From Terriglobus albidus (lineage in GTDB: Bacteria; Acidobacteriota; Terriglobia; Terriglobales; Acidobacteriaceae): a stretch of DNA of 64,000 nt. Position 1 is the stretch's first letter; each line of letters starts with the position of its first letter. Below the pieces are notes generated by a model that searched no databases, was not told the origin of the DNA, and worked only from the letters and a program-made list of their open reading frames with translations. The stretch is taken from NCBI RefSeq assembly GCF_008000815.1, contig NZ_CP042806.1, forward strand, positions 6,014,001 to 6,078,000, in the 5' to 3' direction. Of this stretch, positions 37,278 through 44,167 are shown in pieces. The position numbers and the translations under genes are program-made.

Positions 37278-38152
37278 AACCTGTTGGCAGCCCACAGGAC
37301 GGAGGTCCGTGGGTCCTGCCTGCCCGCCAAGGCTCGAAAACCTGGCGGGCCATTACCTTGTGAGATTGATCAAGCCAAAGCTTGCATCTTCTCACGACTG
37401 GCACGTTCAACTATGTTGTCAAAGATCCGTAACGGACAACCGCCTTGGCGGGCCGTTTGGATCAAGGACTCAGGCGCGTAAACGCAACCATGTGTCCTCG
37501 AACTTGATGCGCTGTTTTGTCCGGGTGGTACGACTTCCACTTACCCGCTGGCTTCGATCCTCGATCTCAACCGCCGGTTCGCTTCGTCGTCGCTTTCGAC
37601 TTGCGCCAACTTTTCTAAGGTATCGAACTTTCGTTCGCTTGTCAACCTCTTCGTTGCTTTTCTTTTCTTCACCCTATCTGCTATCGGTCCATCGGCCGAT
37701 CAGCCCCGCGGGCACAGATAATGCGAATTCAAGAAGCAACTCTGTATTACTTAGAGTTTGACGTATCCACCTCAAGTGGCGTCATCACAGCACAGAAACT
37801 CAAACATCGCTTCAGTCGACACGCGACTGCGGCCTCTAGGGCCCTTTCGATTTCAACTTTGCAGTGGCTTGGGTTTGACTGGGGGCGGGGCATTTACCCT
37901 ATCGCTCGGTCCCAAATACAAACGCTTGGACTGCGGGTTGAAGAATCTGATCTTTCTAGATTCTCCCAGTTTTCACCAGGGCGGCCTTCCCTTCAGGCTC
38001 GCGCTTCAACCTCAGCGTTGCTCGCTGTTCGCTGCAACGTTTTTGAATGTAACCCGTTGATGAACGGAAAGCAAGCTTAACGCTGTTGAAAATTGCATCT
38101 CAATGTTGAAAACCAACCAATACCTATTTGTATTCAACAACTTATAAAAGTT
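37278..38152. other. rRNA operon leader and promoter region
   Basis: About 870 bp upstream of 16S on the minus strand with no credible gene. It includes CCCGCCA/TGGCGGG complementary segments near 37322-37350 that may belong to the 16S processing stem, and the candidate promoter at 38046-38074. The short open frames here have no coding character that I recognise. Confidence 0.55.
38046..38074 (-). promoter_or_regulatory. Candidate rRNA operon promoter
   Basis: Minus strand: TTGCTT (38069-38074), 17-bp spacer, TACATT (38046-38051), with AT-rich sequence upstream (38080-38150) that could act as an UP element. It lies about 770 bp before 16S. By eye only; other promoters in the leader are possible. 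Confidence 0.4.
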
Positions 38153-38180
38153 AAGGTTGCACCGGGAACGGTGCAACCTT
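38153..38180 (-). terminator. Terminator of the M48 peptidase gene
   Basis: AAGGTTGCACCG (38153-38164), loop ggaa, CGGTGCAACCTT (38169-38180), followed on the minus strand by AACTTTTATAAG. It separates the peptidase gene from the rRNA promoter region. Confidence 0.8.
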
Positions 38181-38218
38181 TGTGTGGTGAAAATAGCTAC
38201 GCGGAATTAGCCGCCGAC

Positions 38219-39118
38219 TTAGTCCATCTTGGGAGCCTTCTCGTACTCCCCTGATTTCTTCCAGGCGCCCGCCTTTACCTCTTCCGCCTTTAACGCCTTC
38301 TCCTTCATGGCGATATCGTGCATCCTGCGGAACGCATCGGTGGTACGCACCTGTTTATCCCTGGGCGGAAGAGACGCAATCTCAGCGCTCACATACTGGG
38401 TCCGGTTCCCGGGATTAGGGTGATCGCTCAGAAACTGAGCCCCGCCCTCGCCATACTTCGCCTGAATAATCTCAAAGAACTGCGGCATGCCACGCGGATC
38501 GTATCCTGCGTCGTACAGAATATGCGTGCCCATCAGGTCAGCCTGCTTTTCGGCATCGCGCCCCATCCGCAGGAAGTCCAGCCCCGCAGCTGTCCCGATG
38601 CCCTGGGCGGCGATATCTCCGAGCCTGCCGCCAATGGTTGCCTGCGCCGCGATCTGCCCCAGGCCATACCAGATGCTCCGGGTCTGCTGCTTGGTGATGT
38701 TGCAGGTCGCGTGACGCATCACCACGTGGGAGAGCTCATGGCCCATCACGCCCGCCAGTTGCGCCTCGCTTTCGGCTGCCTGGACGGTCGCCAGATTCAC
38801 AAACACCGACCCTCCCGGCAGCGCGAACGCGTTGATCTCATCGCTGGCGACGACGTGGAAGTTGTATCTCCACGCATATCCAGGGGCATAGTTCACCAGC
38901 TTCTCTCCCAACTGGCGCACGTAGACGGCGACCGGGTCGGAATCCTTCAGGACCGGCATCGCGTCGTAGACCTTGGCCGCTACCTGCTCGCCCTGTTTCT
39001 GCTCGTCCGGCTCGGTGAAGCCGTTCTTGCAGACCGGAAGTTGGATCTGCGTCGCCTCGCACCGGAGTGCCGCCGCCATTGCTACCACTACCAGCCATCG
39101 TGTCAGTTGCTTGTTCAT
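38219..39118 (-). CDS. M48-family periplasmic zinc metalloprotease
   Basis: 299 residues with an N-terminal signal (WLVVVAMAAALRCEA), zinc site GVMGHELSHVVMRH (His127, Glu128, His131) and the third ligand in DAEKQADLMG (Glu about 193). Also seen: NAFALPGGSVFVNLA, the conserved beta edge before the helix, and the SDHPNPGNR motif. It resembles BepA/LoiP-type proteases that check outer-membrane proteins. It lacks the TPR tail of BepA. The ATG at 39118 follows GGAGACGGCG; the upstream GTG at 39130 is less likely. Confidence 0.92.
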   Translation of the reverse strand: MNKQLTRWLVVVAMAAALRCEATQIQLPVCKNGFTEPDEQKQGEQVAAKVYDAMPVLKDSDPVAVYVRQLGEKLVNYAPGYAWRYNFHVVASDEINAFALPGGSVFVNLATVQAAESEAQLAGVMGHELSHVVMRHATCNITKQQTRSIWYGLGQIAAQATIGGRLGDIAAQGIGTAAGLDFLRMGRDAEKQADLMGTHILYDAGYDPRGMPQFFEIIQAKYGEGGAQFLSDHPNPGNRTQYVSAEIASLPPRDKQVRTTDAFRRMHDIAMKEKALKAEEVKAGAWKKSGEYEKAPKMD

Positions 39119-39258
39119 CGCCGTCTCCACGCCCTACCGGGCCTGTGCCGCGATTGTAGTGAATCCCGCAGGAAACGGGAAAACACACGGAAAATGGCCC
39201 TTTTGCGGGCTATAATCTAACCCTTACCTCGCAACCGCGAGGCTTGGAGCGACGTACC

Positions 39259-40200
39259 ATGCCAATTACGCCCACCCAGAACATCTGGCACAACGGACAG
39301 CTCATCCCCTGGGAGAAAGCCAACATCCACGTCATGTCCCACGTGGTGCACTATGGCTCTTCTGTATTTGAGGGGATCCGTGCCTACACCCAGGGCAGCT
39401 CCGCCGGCGTCTTCCGCCTGCCGGAGCACATGCAGCGCCTGATCGACTCGGCCAAGATCTACCGCATGCCCCTGCCCTACACCGTCGACCAGCTATGCGC
39501 CGCCGTCGTCGATGTCGTAGAGGCCAACGGTGTCGCTCCCTGCTACATCCGTCCAGTAGCCTTCCGCGGCTATGGTGAGATCGGCGTCAACCCCACCAAG
39601 TCGCCCATCGAGATCTACATCGCCAACTTTCCCTGGGGTAAGTACATTACCGCCAGCGAAGGCGCGGATGTCTGTATCTCCTCGTGGTCGCGCCTGGCGC
39701 CCAACACCATGCCGTCGCTGGCCAAAGCCGGCGCCAATTACATGAACTCGCAGCTCATCAACATGGAGGCCAAGGTCAACGGTTACGTGGAAGGCATCGC
39801 GCTGGACCGCAACGGCTACCTCTCCGAGGGCTCGGGCGAGAACCTCTTCCTCGTCCGCAACGGCGTCATCTACACCTCGCCGCTGGCGAACTCGGTACTG
39901 TCGGGCATTACGCGCGACTCCATCATCACCATTGCCAAGCATCTGGGCATTCCGGTGGTAGAGCAGTCACTGCCCCGCGAGCTGATCTATATCGCAGACG
40001 AGGCCTTCTTCACCGGCACCGCCGCCGAAGTGACCCATCTGCGCTCGGTCGACCAGATCATGATCGCTGACGGCAAGATGGGCCCCATCACCACCGCCAT
40101 CCACGACGAGTTCTTCGCCCTGGTCAACGGCCTGCAGCCCGATCGCTACAACTGGCTGACGCCGGTGAACGTGAAAACCAACGAAGCAGCTTCGGTCTAG
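39259..40200 (+). CDS. ilvE: Branched-chain amino acid aminotransferase (class IV PLP)
   Basis: A 313-residue fold-type IV aminotransferase, the last step of Val/Leu/Ile synthesis and first of their breakdown. Seen: VHYGSSVFEGIRAY, YIRPVAFRGYGEIGV, PLP lysine in PSLAKAGANYMNSQL (Lys about 156), LSEGSGENLFLVRNG and the phosphate-binding FFTGTAAEVTHLRSVD. The ATG at 39259 follows GGAG; a TTG at 39244 is in frame. A terminator follows. Confidence 0.95.
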   Translation: MPITPTQNIWHNGQLIPWEKANIHVMSHVVHYGSSVFEGIRAYTQGSSAGVFRLPEHMQRLIDSAKIYRMPLPYTVDQLCAAVVDVVEANGVAPCYIRPVAFRGYGEIGVNPTKSPIEIYIANFPWGKYITASEGADVCISSWSRLAPNTMPSLAKAGANYMNSQLINMEAKVNGYVEGIALDRNGYLSEGSGENLFLVRNGVIYTSPLANSVLSGITRDSIITIAKHLGIPVVEQSLPRELIYIADEAFFTGTAAEVTHLRSVDQIMIADGKMGPITTAIHDEFFALVNGLQPDRYNWLTPVNVKTNEAASV

Positions 40201-40216
40201 AAACTTCTGATGCAAG

Positions 40217-40252
40217 CAGAAGAGGCGGCCTGATGGCCGCCTCTTCTGTTTT
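40217..40252 (+). terminator. Terminator of ilvE
   Basis: CAGAAGAGGCGGCC (40217-40230), loop tgat, GGCCGCCTCTTCTG (40235-40248), then TTTT. Confidence 0.88.
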
Positions 40253-40299
40253 GTGCCCGGTGTGCTAATCAATTCAAGATAGGCCACGCATTTGAAGTT

Positions 40300-40360
40300 G
40301 GTGGGAGCCGAGGCTTTTAGCCCTCGGGTTACCGGCTCAATAAAGAAATGGGCTTTAGAG
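40300..40360. repeat. Family B repeat fragment
   Basis: GGTGGGAGCCGAGGCTTTTA, GCCCTCGGG, and AATGGGCTTTAGAG match parts of the family B unit at 60515-60660. It directly abuts the gene remnant at 40365. Confidence 0.6.
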
Positions 40361-40364
40361 TGTG

Positions 40365-40590
40365 TGTGAGGGTCGAATCTGCTCATCGAAGATATTGCCT
40401 CGTCGTAGCTGGCCGCGACGTACCGGCCATCGTTGGCGAGGTCGGCGTTCTGCAGATAGAGCGGAATCTCCCGCAGCACGGCCGCGGGATCGCTGGGCGC
40501 ACACTTTCCGTATTGCCCGTCACTCGGGAAGCGGTCAACGATTGTGACCAGAGGCTCACAGCCGCCGACGGCACGAGGTTTGGAAGTTCT
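40365..40590 (-). pseudogene. Decayed relative of the small gene at 41772-42287
   Basis: On the minus strand one frame reads IVRTSKPRAVGGCEPLVTIV, DRFPSDGQYGKCAPSDPAAV and LREIPLYLQNADLANDGRYV AASYD, and then diverges. The block EIPLYLQNADLANDGRYVAA with SYD is identical to residues of the intact gene, and the DNA similarity runs from about 40360 to 40485 (against about 41980-42105). There is no start codon context and the 3' half is lost at a family B repeat. It is an old truncated paralogue, not a recent copy, as the upstream half differs. Confidence 0.65.
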
Positions 40591-40601
40591 AACTATTTCG
40601 G

Positions 40602-41606
40602 TTATTGACTAATGTGGAGTAGCCGCGCCGTTTCTCCGTCAAGCGGGCGTTGAGTCGTGAGGACGAATCGCATCCAGCCGAGCATGGACATCTGCCAATC
40701 GTGCTTGCCGGTGATCTGAGAACCTTCTGATTCTTGTTGATTGTGTTGGATCAAGATGACATTTGCGCGGTTGCCAGCCACCCGCAGTGCATCCAGAAGT
40801 TTGGTGGGCACGACAAGAGAGTTGGGCGTAGCCTGGTCTCCTTGAATCAACAAGAATGGCGGAGCCGCGGAATGAACCAAATTCAACGGATCAATGGCAG
40901 CCACTGGCGAACTTGATGGCGATTCTGTCGAGAGGGGATCAGCATGGAACCCAGGATTTGGTGGCGAGGTCCAACCTCTGGGCGTAAGCACTCCCTTTGT
41001 TGGGGAAACCAACTCTTTGCCAAAGTCGCCGACACCGGCAAGCATCACAATCGCCTGAACTTCATCGGACTCCTTATCCCAATCGTATGGTGTCCGCTTT
41101 CCTTTTTCGGGCGGCATGAGGCCGGAGATTGTTGCCAGGTAGCCGCCCGCCTCATCGCCAATAAGCACAATCTTGTCAGGGGCGACGTTGAAGCGAGCGG
41201 CTTCATGTCGTACGAAGCGAACAGACCTCTGCACATCCATGATCATGTCATTTAGGGTCGCTCCTGGGGCCAGTCGATAGTCGACTGAAAAAACGGCAAC
41301 GCCCGCAGCCACCAGACTGTTGGCCAGTGATAATTGGTTGAGGTCCCAGCCTGAGCCGGAGGTTAGTCCGCCCCGATGTATTAGAAGGGCGGCAGGGTGT
41401 GGTTCCGTGGGACAGGCAGGAGCCCAAATACGAATGGAAAGGTTGTCCTGTCCTTCTATTTTTCCTCCGCCCAGCCCGACACCAGCCAGCGGTAGAAATT
41501 CATGTCCTCGCTCGAACACACATGATGAAGCAGCGCCATTGGCTTGAGCGACTACTAGGTTGCCACACAGAAATAATGCTGCAGCTAGTACTCCATGGAC
41601 GCGCAT
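40602..41606 (-). CDS. Alpha/beta-hydrolase (HSL-like esterase fold) lacking the catalytic serine
   Basis: A 334-residue secreted protein (signal RVHGVLAAALFLCGNLVVAQ). It has the hormone-sensitive-lipase layout: oxyanion segment LLIHRGG (77-80; HGGG in active enzymes), AAGVAVFSVDYRLAPG, then GDEAGGYLA where active enzymes have GDSAGG. Residue 152 is thus Glu (codon GAG) instead of the nucleophile Ser. The acid and His positions (IQGDQATP, GKHDWQM) remain roughly placed. It is probably not a classical esterase; a binding role or different chemistry is possible. A degraded relative of the next gene upstream follows its stop directly. Confidence 0.85.
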   Translation of the reverse strand: MRVHGVLAAALFLCGNLVVAQANGAASSCVFERGHEFLPLAGVGLGGGKIEGQDNLSIRIWAPACPTEPHPAALLIHRGGLTSGSGWDLNQLSLANSLVAAGVAVFSVDYRLAPGATLNDMIMDVQRSVRFVRHEAARFNVAPDKIVLIGDEAGGYLATISGLMPPEKGKRTPYDWDKESDEVQAIVMLAGVGDFGKELVSPTKGVLTPRGWTSPPNPGFHADPLSTESPSSSPVAAIDPLNLVHSAAPPFLLIQGDQATPNSLVVPTKLLDALRVAGNRANVILIQHNQQESEGSQITGKHDWQMSMLGWMRFVLTTQRPLDGETARLLHISQ

Positions 41607-41771
41607 GGCTTGAGCTTATAACTGACAGCAAGCAGACCGTCAAGGATCTTGGTCAATTATGAATTATTCGGTGCCACGGTCTCTGTCCCACATTGCGTTT
41701 ATGTGGTTGACTACCAAGAAGTACATCTGCATTCTATGCAGCGTATCGCTCTTGCCTGTCGGATATCCGCC

Positions 41772-42287
41772 CTAATGAGAAGCGACAGTCTCCGGCGCCA
41801 GCGTAATCGCGCGACCGTCGTTGAGCAGGATAAGTAAGTTTCCCGATGCTTGAAAACCCACGACTCTTCCCCATGGCCGTCCTTCACTGGAACGCGGCAA
41901 CGATGTCAGATCCGCTACAGCCTCGCCTACAGTCACAACGCGTGTCCTGCCGGTGGCCGAGTAGAAGGTGATCAGCGTGTCTGAGGGTCGAACCTTCTCC
42001 TCGAAGATATTGCCTCCGTCATAGCTGGCGGCTACATACCGGCCATCGTTGGCGAGATCGGCGTTCTGCAGATAGAGCGGAATCTCCCACAGCATTGCCG
42101 AAGCATTGCTCGCCCGGAAGATCCTGGTCCGTTTCTCCTTCACGCTGGAGATCAGAAAGAAACGATGGTTCGGTGAATACTCCTTGTGGTCGGCAGGAGC
42201 AACAGGAGGGCTTGCGGCATACAGTATCGCAGGCACAATCATGAACAACGCAAGTGTTATCGAGCTGGTGATGGAAGGCCGAATCAT
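41772..42287 (-). CDS. Secreted or membrane-anchored protein of unknown function
   Basis: 171 residues from the ATG at 42287, preceded by GGAGGT with an 11-bp gap; in-frame starts at 42305 and 42308 precede that site and are less likely. It has an N-terminal hydrophobic segment (SITLALFMIVPAILYAA), then a beta-rich soluble part with YSPNHRFFLISSVKEKRTRI, EIPLYLQNADLANDGRYVAA and a short WGRVVGFQASGNLLILLNDG ending. I do not recognise a family. A truncated relative lies at 40365-40590, on the far side of the hydrolase gene. Confidence 0.72.
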   Translation of the reverse strand: MIRPSITSSITLALFMIVPAILYAASPPVAPADHKEYSPNHRFFLISSVKEKRTRIFRASNASAMLWEIPLYLQNADLANDGRYVAASYDGGNIFEEKVRPSDTLITFYSATGRTRVVTVGEAVADLTSLPRSSEGRPWGRVVGFQASGNLLILLNDGRAITLAPETVASH

Positions 42288-42496
42288 TACTGCACGCACC
42301 TCCATCACGATAGGACGCCTGAAGACATCCAGCAGGGGTTAACCACTCCCCAACACTATGAACTAACTGGTAATCTTTGCGGCGAAGGGTTGGCGAAACT
42401 CAGCATAATTTCGGCGAAAACCCAAGAAAAACCGCAAAAAGGCATCCATTCCTGCCTACAATGGCTTCTCACGCCGTTGTTGGAGGAAGGCTCGTC

Positions 42497-43444
42497 ATGG
42501 CTGCTCGTCCTTACTGGTCCGGTCACATTCAAATCTCCCTGGTCTCGTTCGCTGTCAAACTCTTTGTCGCTACGGAATCCAAGTCCGAGATCCGCTTTCA
42601 TCAGATCAGCCGCTCCACCGGCGAACGGGTGAAGTACCAGAAGGTCAGTGCCTCGGAAGCAAACGAGTCGACGCCGGCCTCCACGGTCGAGAAGTCCGAC
42701 ATCGTAAAGGGCTATGAGTTCCGCAAGGGCGAATACATCCAGATCGAGCCGGAAGAGATTGCCAACCTCCGCATCCCCTCGCGCAATACCATCGCGCTGG
42801 AACAGTTCATCGCGCTCGAAGAGCTGGACCCCGCCTACTTCGAAAAGCCTTACTTCGTGGCGCCGGAAAACACAGCGCAGACAGAAGCCTTCGCCACCAT
42901 CCGCGAAGCGTTGCGCGGCATGAAGAAAGCCGGCATCGGCAAGATCGCCTTCGGCGGCCGCGAGCATCTGGTCGCCATCGCCGCACCTGCGGACAAAGAG
43001 CTCAAGGGCCTGATGGCCTACACCATGCGCTACCAGGAAGAGCTCCGCGATGCGAAGGAGTACTTCAACGAGATCAAAGACGTCACTGTCGAAAAGGACC
43101 AGCTCGATCTCGCGCAGGAGCTGATCAAGCGCAAAGCGCAGAAGTTCGATCCGTCGAAGTGGCACGATGAGTATGAAGCCGCTCTGCGCGCCATGGTGCA
43201 GGCCAAGATCGACCACCAGCCCCTGCCGGTCGAAGAAGAACACCGGCCGATGGCCAAGGTCATCAACCTGATGGATGCGCTGCGCGCCTCGGTTCACGGC
43301 AACAAGCAGGAAGCAGCCCCCGCAGCCACAGGCCGCAAGAAGCCCGCGGCGAAGGCTACCGCATCCGATGCAAAGCGCGGCATGGAGATCGTGAAAGAGA
43401 CGAAGGCCGTGGCAAAGAAGGGTGCGAAGAAGAAGTCAGCATGA
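42497..43444 (+). CDS. ku: Bacterial Ku DNA end-binding protein
   Basis: A 315-residue Ku homologue that binds DNA double-strand ends as a homodimeric ring and recruits LigD for non-homologous end joining. Seen: start MAARPYWSGHIQISLVSFAV, FHQISRSTGERVKYQKVSAS, VKGYEFRKGEYIQIEPEEI, and a Lys/Ala-rich C-terminal tail (RKKPAAKATASDAKRG to KKGAKKKSA) like those that help DNA or LigD binding. GGAGGAAGG precedes the ATG at 42497. LigD is encoded about 720 bp downstream on the same strand, with one small gene between. Confidence 0.96.
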   Translation: MAARPYWSGHIQISLVSFAVKLFVATESKSEIRFHQISRSTGERVKYQKVSASEANESTPASTVEKSDIVKGYEFRKGEYIQIEPEEIANLRIPSRNTIALEQFIALEELDPAYFEKPYFVAPENTAQTEAFATIREALRGMKKAGIGKIAFGGREHLVAIAAPADKELKGLMAYTMRYQEELRDAKEYFNEIKDVTVEKDQLDLAQELIKRKAQKFDPSKWHDEYEAALRAMVQAKIDHQPLPVEEEHRPMAKVINLMDALRASVHGNKQEAAPAATGRKKPAAKATASDAKRGMEIVKETKAVAKKGAKKKSA

Positions 43445-43491
43445 GCAGATTGAATCATTGAAGAATGGAATGATTGAATAAGTTCTCGGTG

Positions 43492-43863
43492 ATGAAGAAG
43501 CTTCTGCCCCTCCTGCTGACCGCTACTGCTCTGGCCGCACCTGATCCAACACCCAGGCAGGCGTGGAAGAACTTTCACGACCTGCTGCAACAGCAGTGTC
43601 CTGTTAAGCGCCTTGATCTGATGGCGCCTGCGGAGCTGTTGAACTCCATCGAAGATTACGAAACCCAACTCTCGGCCCAGGACATGGCACTGGTCGACAA
43701 GTACACGACTCGCGCATGCCGTGATGTGGCCGCAGGAGCAGGCTGCAACAACACCGGCTTCCTGCAGGCAGCGATCAAGCTCAACCGGCTGGAGCACTTC
43801 ACCGGAAAGCTATGCCAGTTGCCGGTGGTCTGCACGGCGCAGTCGAAGTGTGCCGTGCCGTAG
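43492..43863 (+). CDS. Small secreted cysteine-containing protein of unknown function
   Basis: 123 residues with a signal peptide (MKKLLPLLLTATALAAPD) and a mature part with six cysteines (QQQCPVKR, TRACRDVAAGAGCNN, GKLCQLPVVCTAQSKC), which suggests disulfides in an exported protein. Mostly helical. No family recognised. It lies between ku and ligD on the same strand, but as an exported protein it is unlikely to be part of end joining. Start at 43492 chosen for the signal peptide. Confidence 0.65.
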   Translation: MKKLLPLLLTATALAAPDPTPRQAWKNFHDLLQQQCPVKRLDLMAPAELLNSIEDYETQLSAQDMALVDKYTTRACRDVAAGAGCNNTGFLQAAIKLNRLEHFTGKLCQLPVVCTAQSKCAVP

Positions 43864-43904
43864 ATGCAATATGGCTGCCCACGATCAGTAGACTAACCTC
43901 GGAT

Positions 43905-44065
43905 CTGGGTGCCCCATCCATTGCGTAGCAATGGGTGGGAACGTTCGAGCGCAGCTCGAATCATTGGCTCCTGTGTAATCGGGCCCCACGACGAAAATGG
44001 CGAGTAAAAAAGCAGGTTCGAGCTGCGCTCGAATCTCCCACTCACGCTTTCGCGTGAATGGGGCA
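43905..44065. repeat. Family B-type inverted repeat upstream of ligD
   Basis: GGGTGCCCCATCCATTGCGT with AGCAATGGGTGGGA, TTCGAGCGCAGCTCGAA, then the reverse arms TTCGAGCTGCGCTCGAA (44014-44030) and CTCACGCTTTCGCGTGAATG with GGGCACCC. The two halves are complementary, giving a hairpin of about 150 bp. Related to 27160-27220 and 60660-60725. Confidence 0.7.
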
Positions 44066-44167
44066 CCCAGAGTATGGCCAACAGTGCGGCCTTTTTTCTC
44101 AAAGAACCAGCTCCGAAATACCGATCTTTGTAATACCCTCATCCCCACTGCGGCATCTGAATCCGAC

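Noticed and set aside
38318-39220. 300-codon plus-strand frame over the M48 peptidase gene
   Set aside because: Antisense to a gene with an intact HExxH zinc site and signal peptide; no start context.
43997-44167. N-terminal extension of LigD from the upstream ATG
   Set aside because: The extra 57 codons are translated repeat sequence; the ATG at 44168 gives the expected LigD N-terminus.
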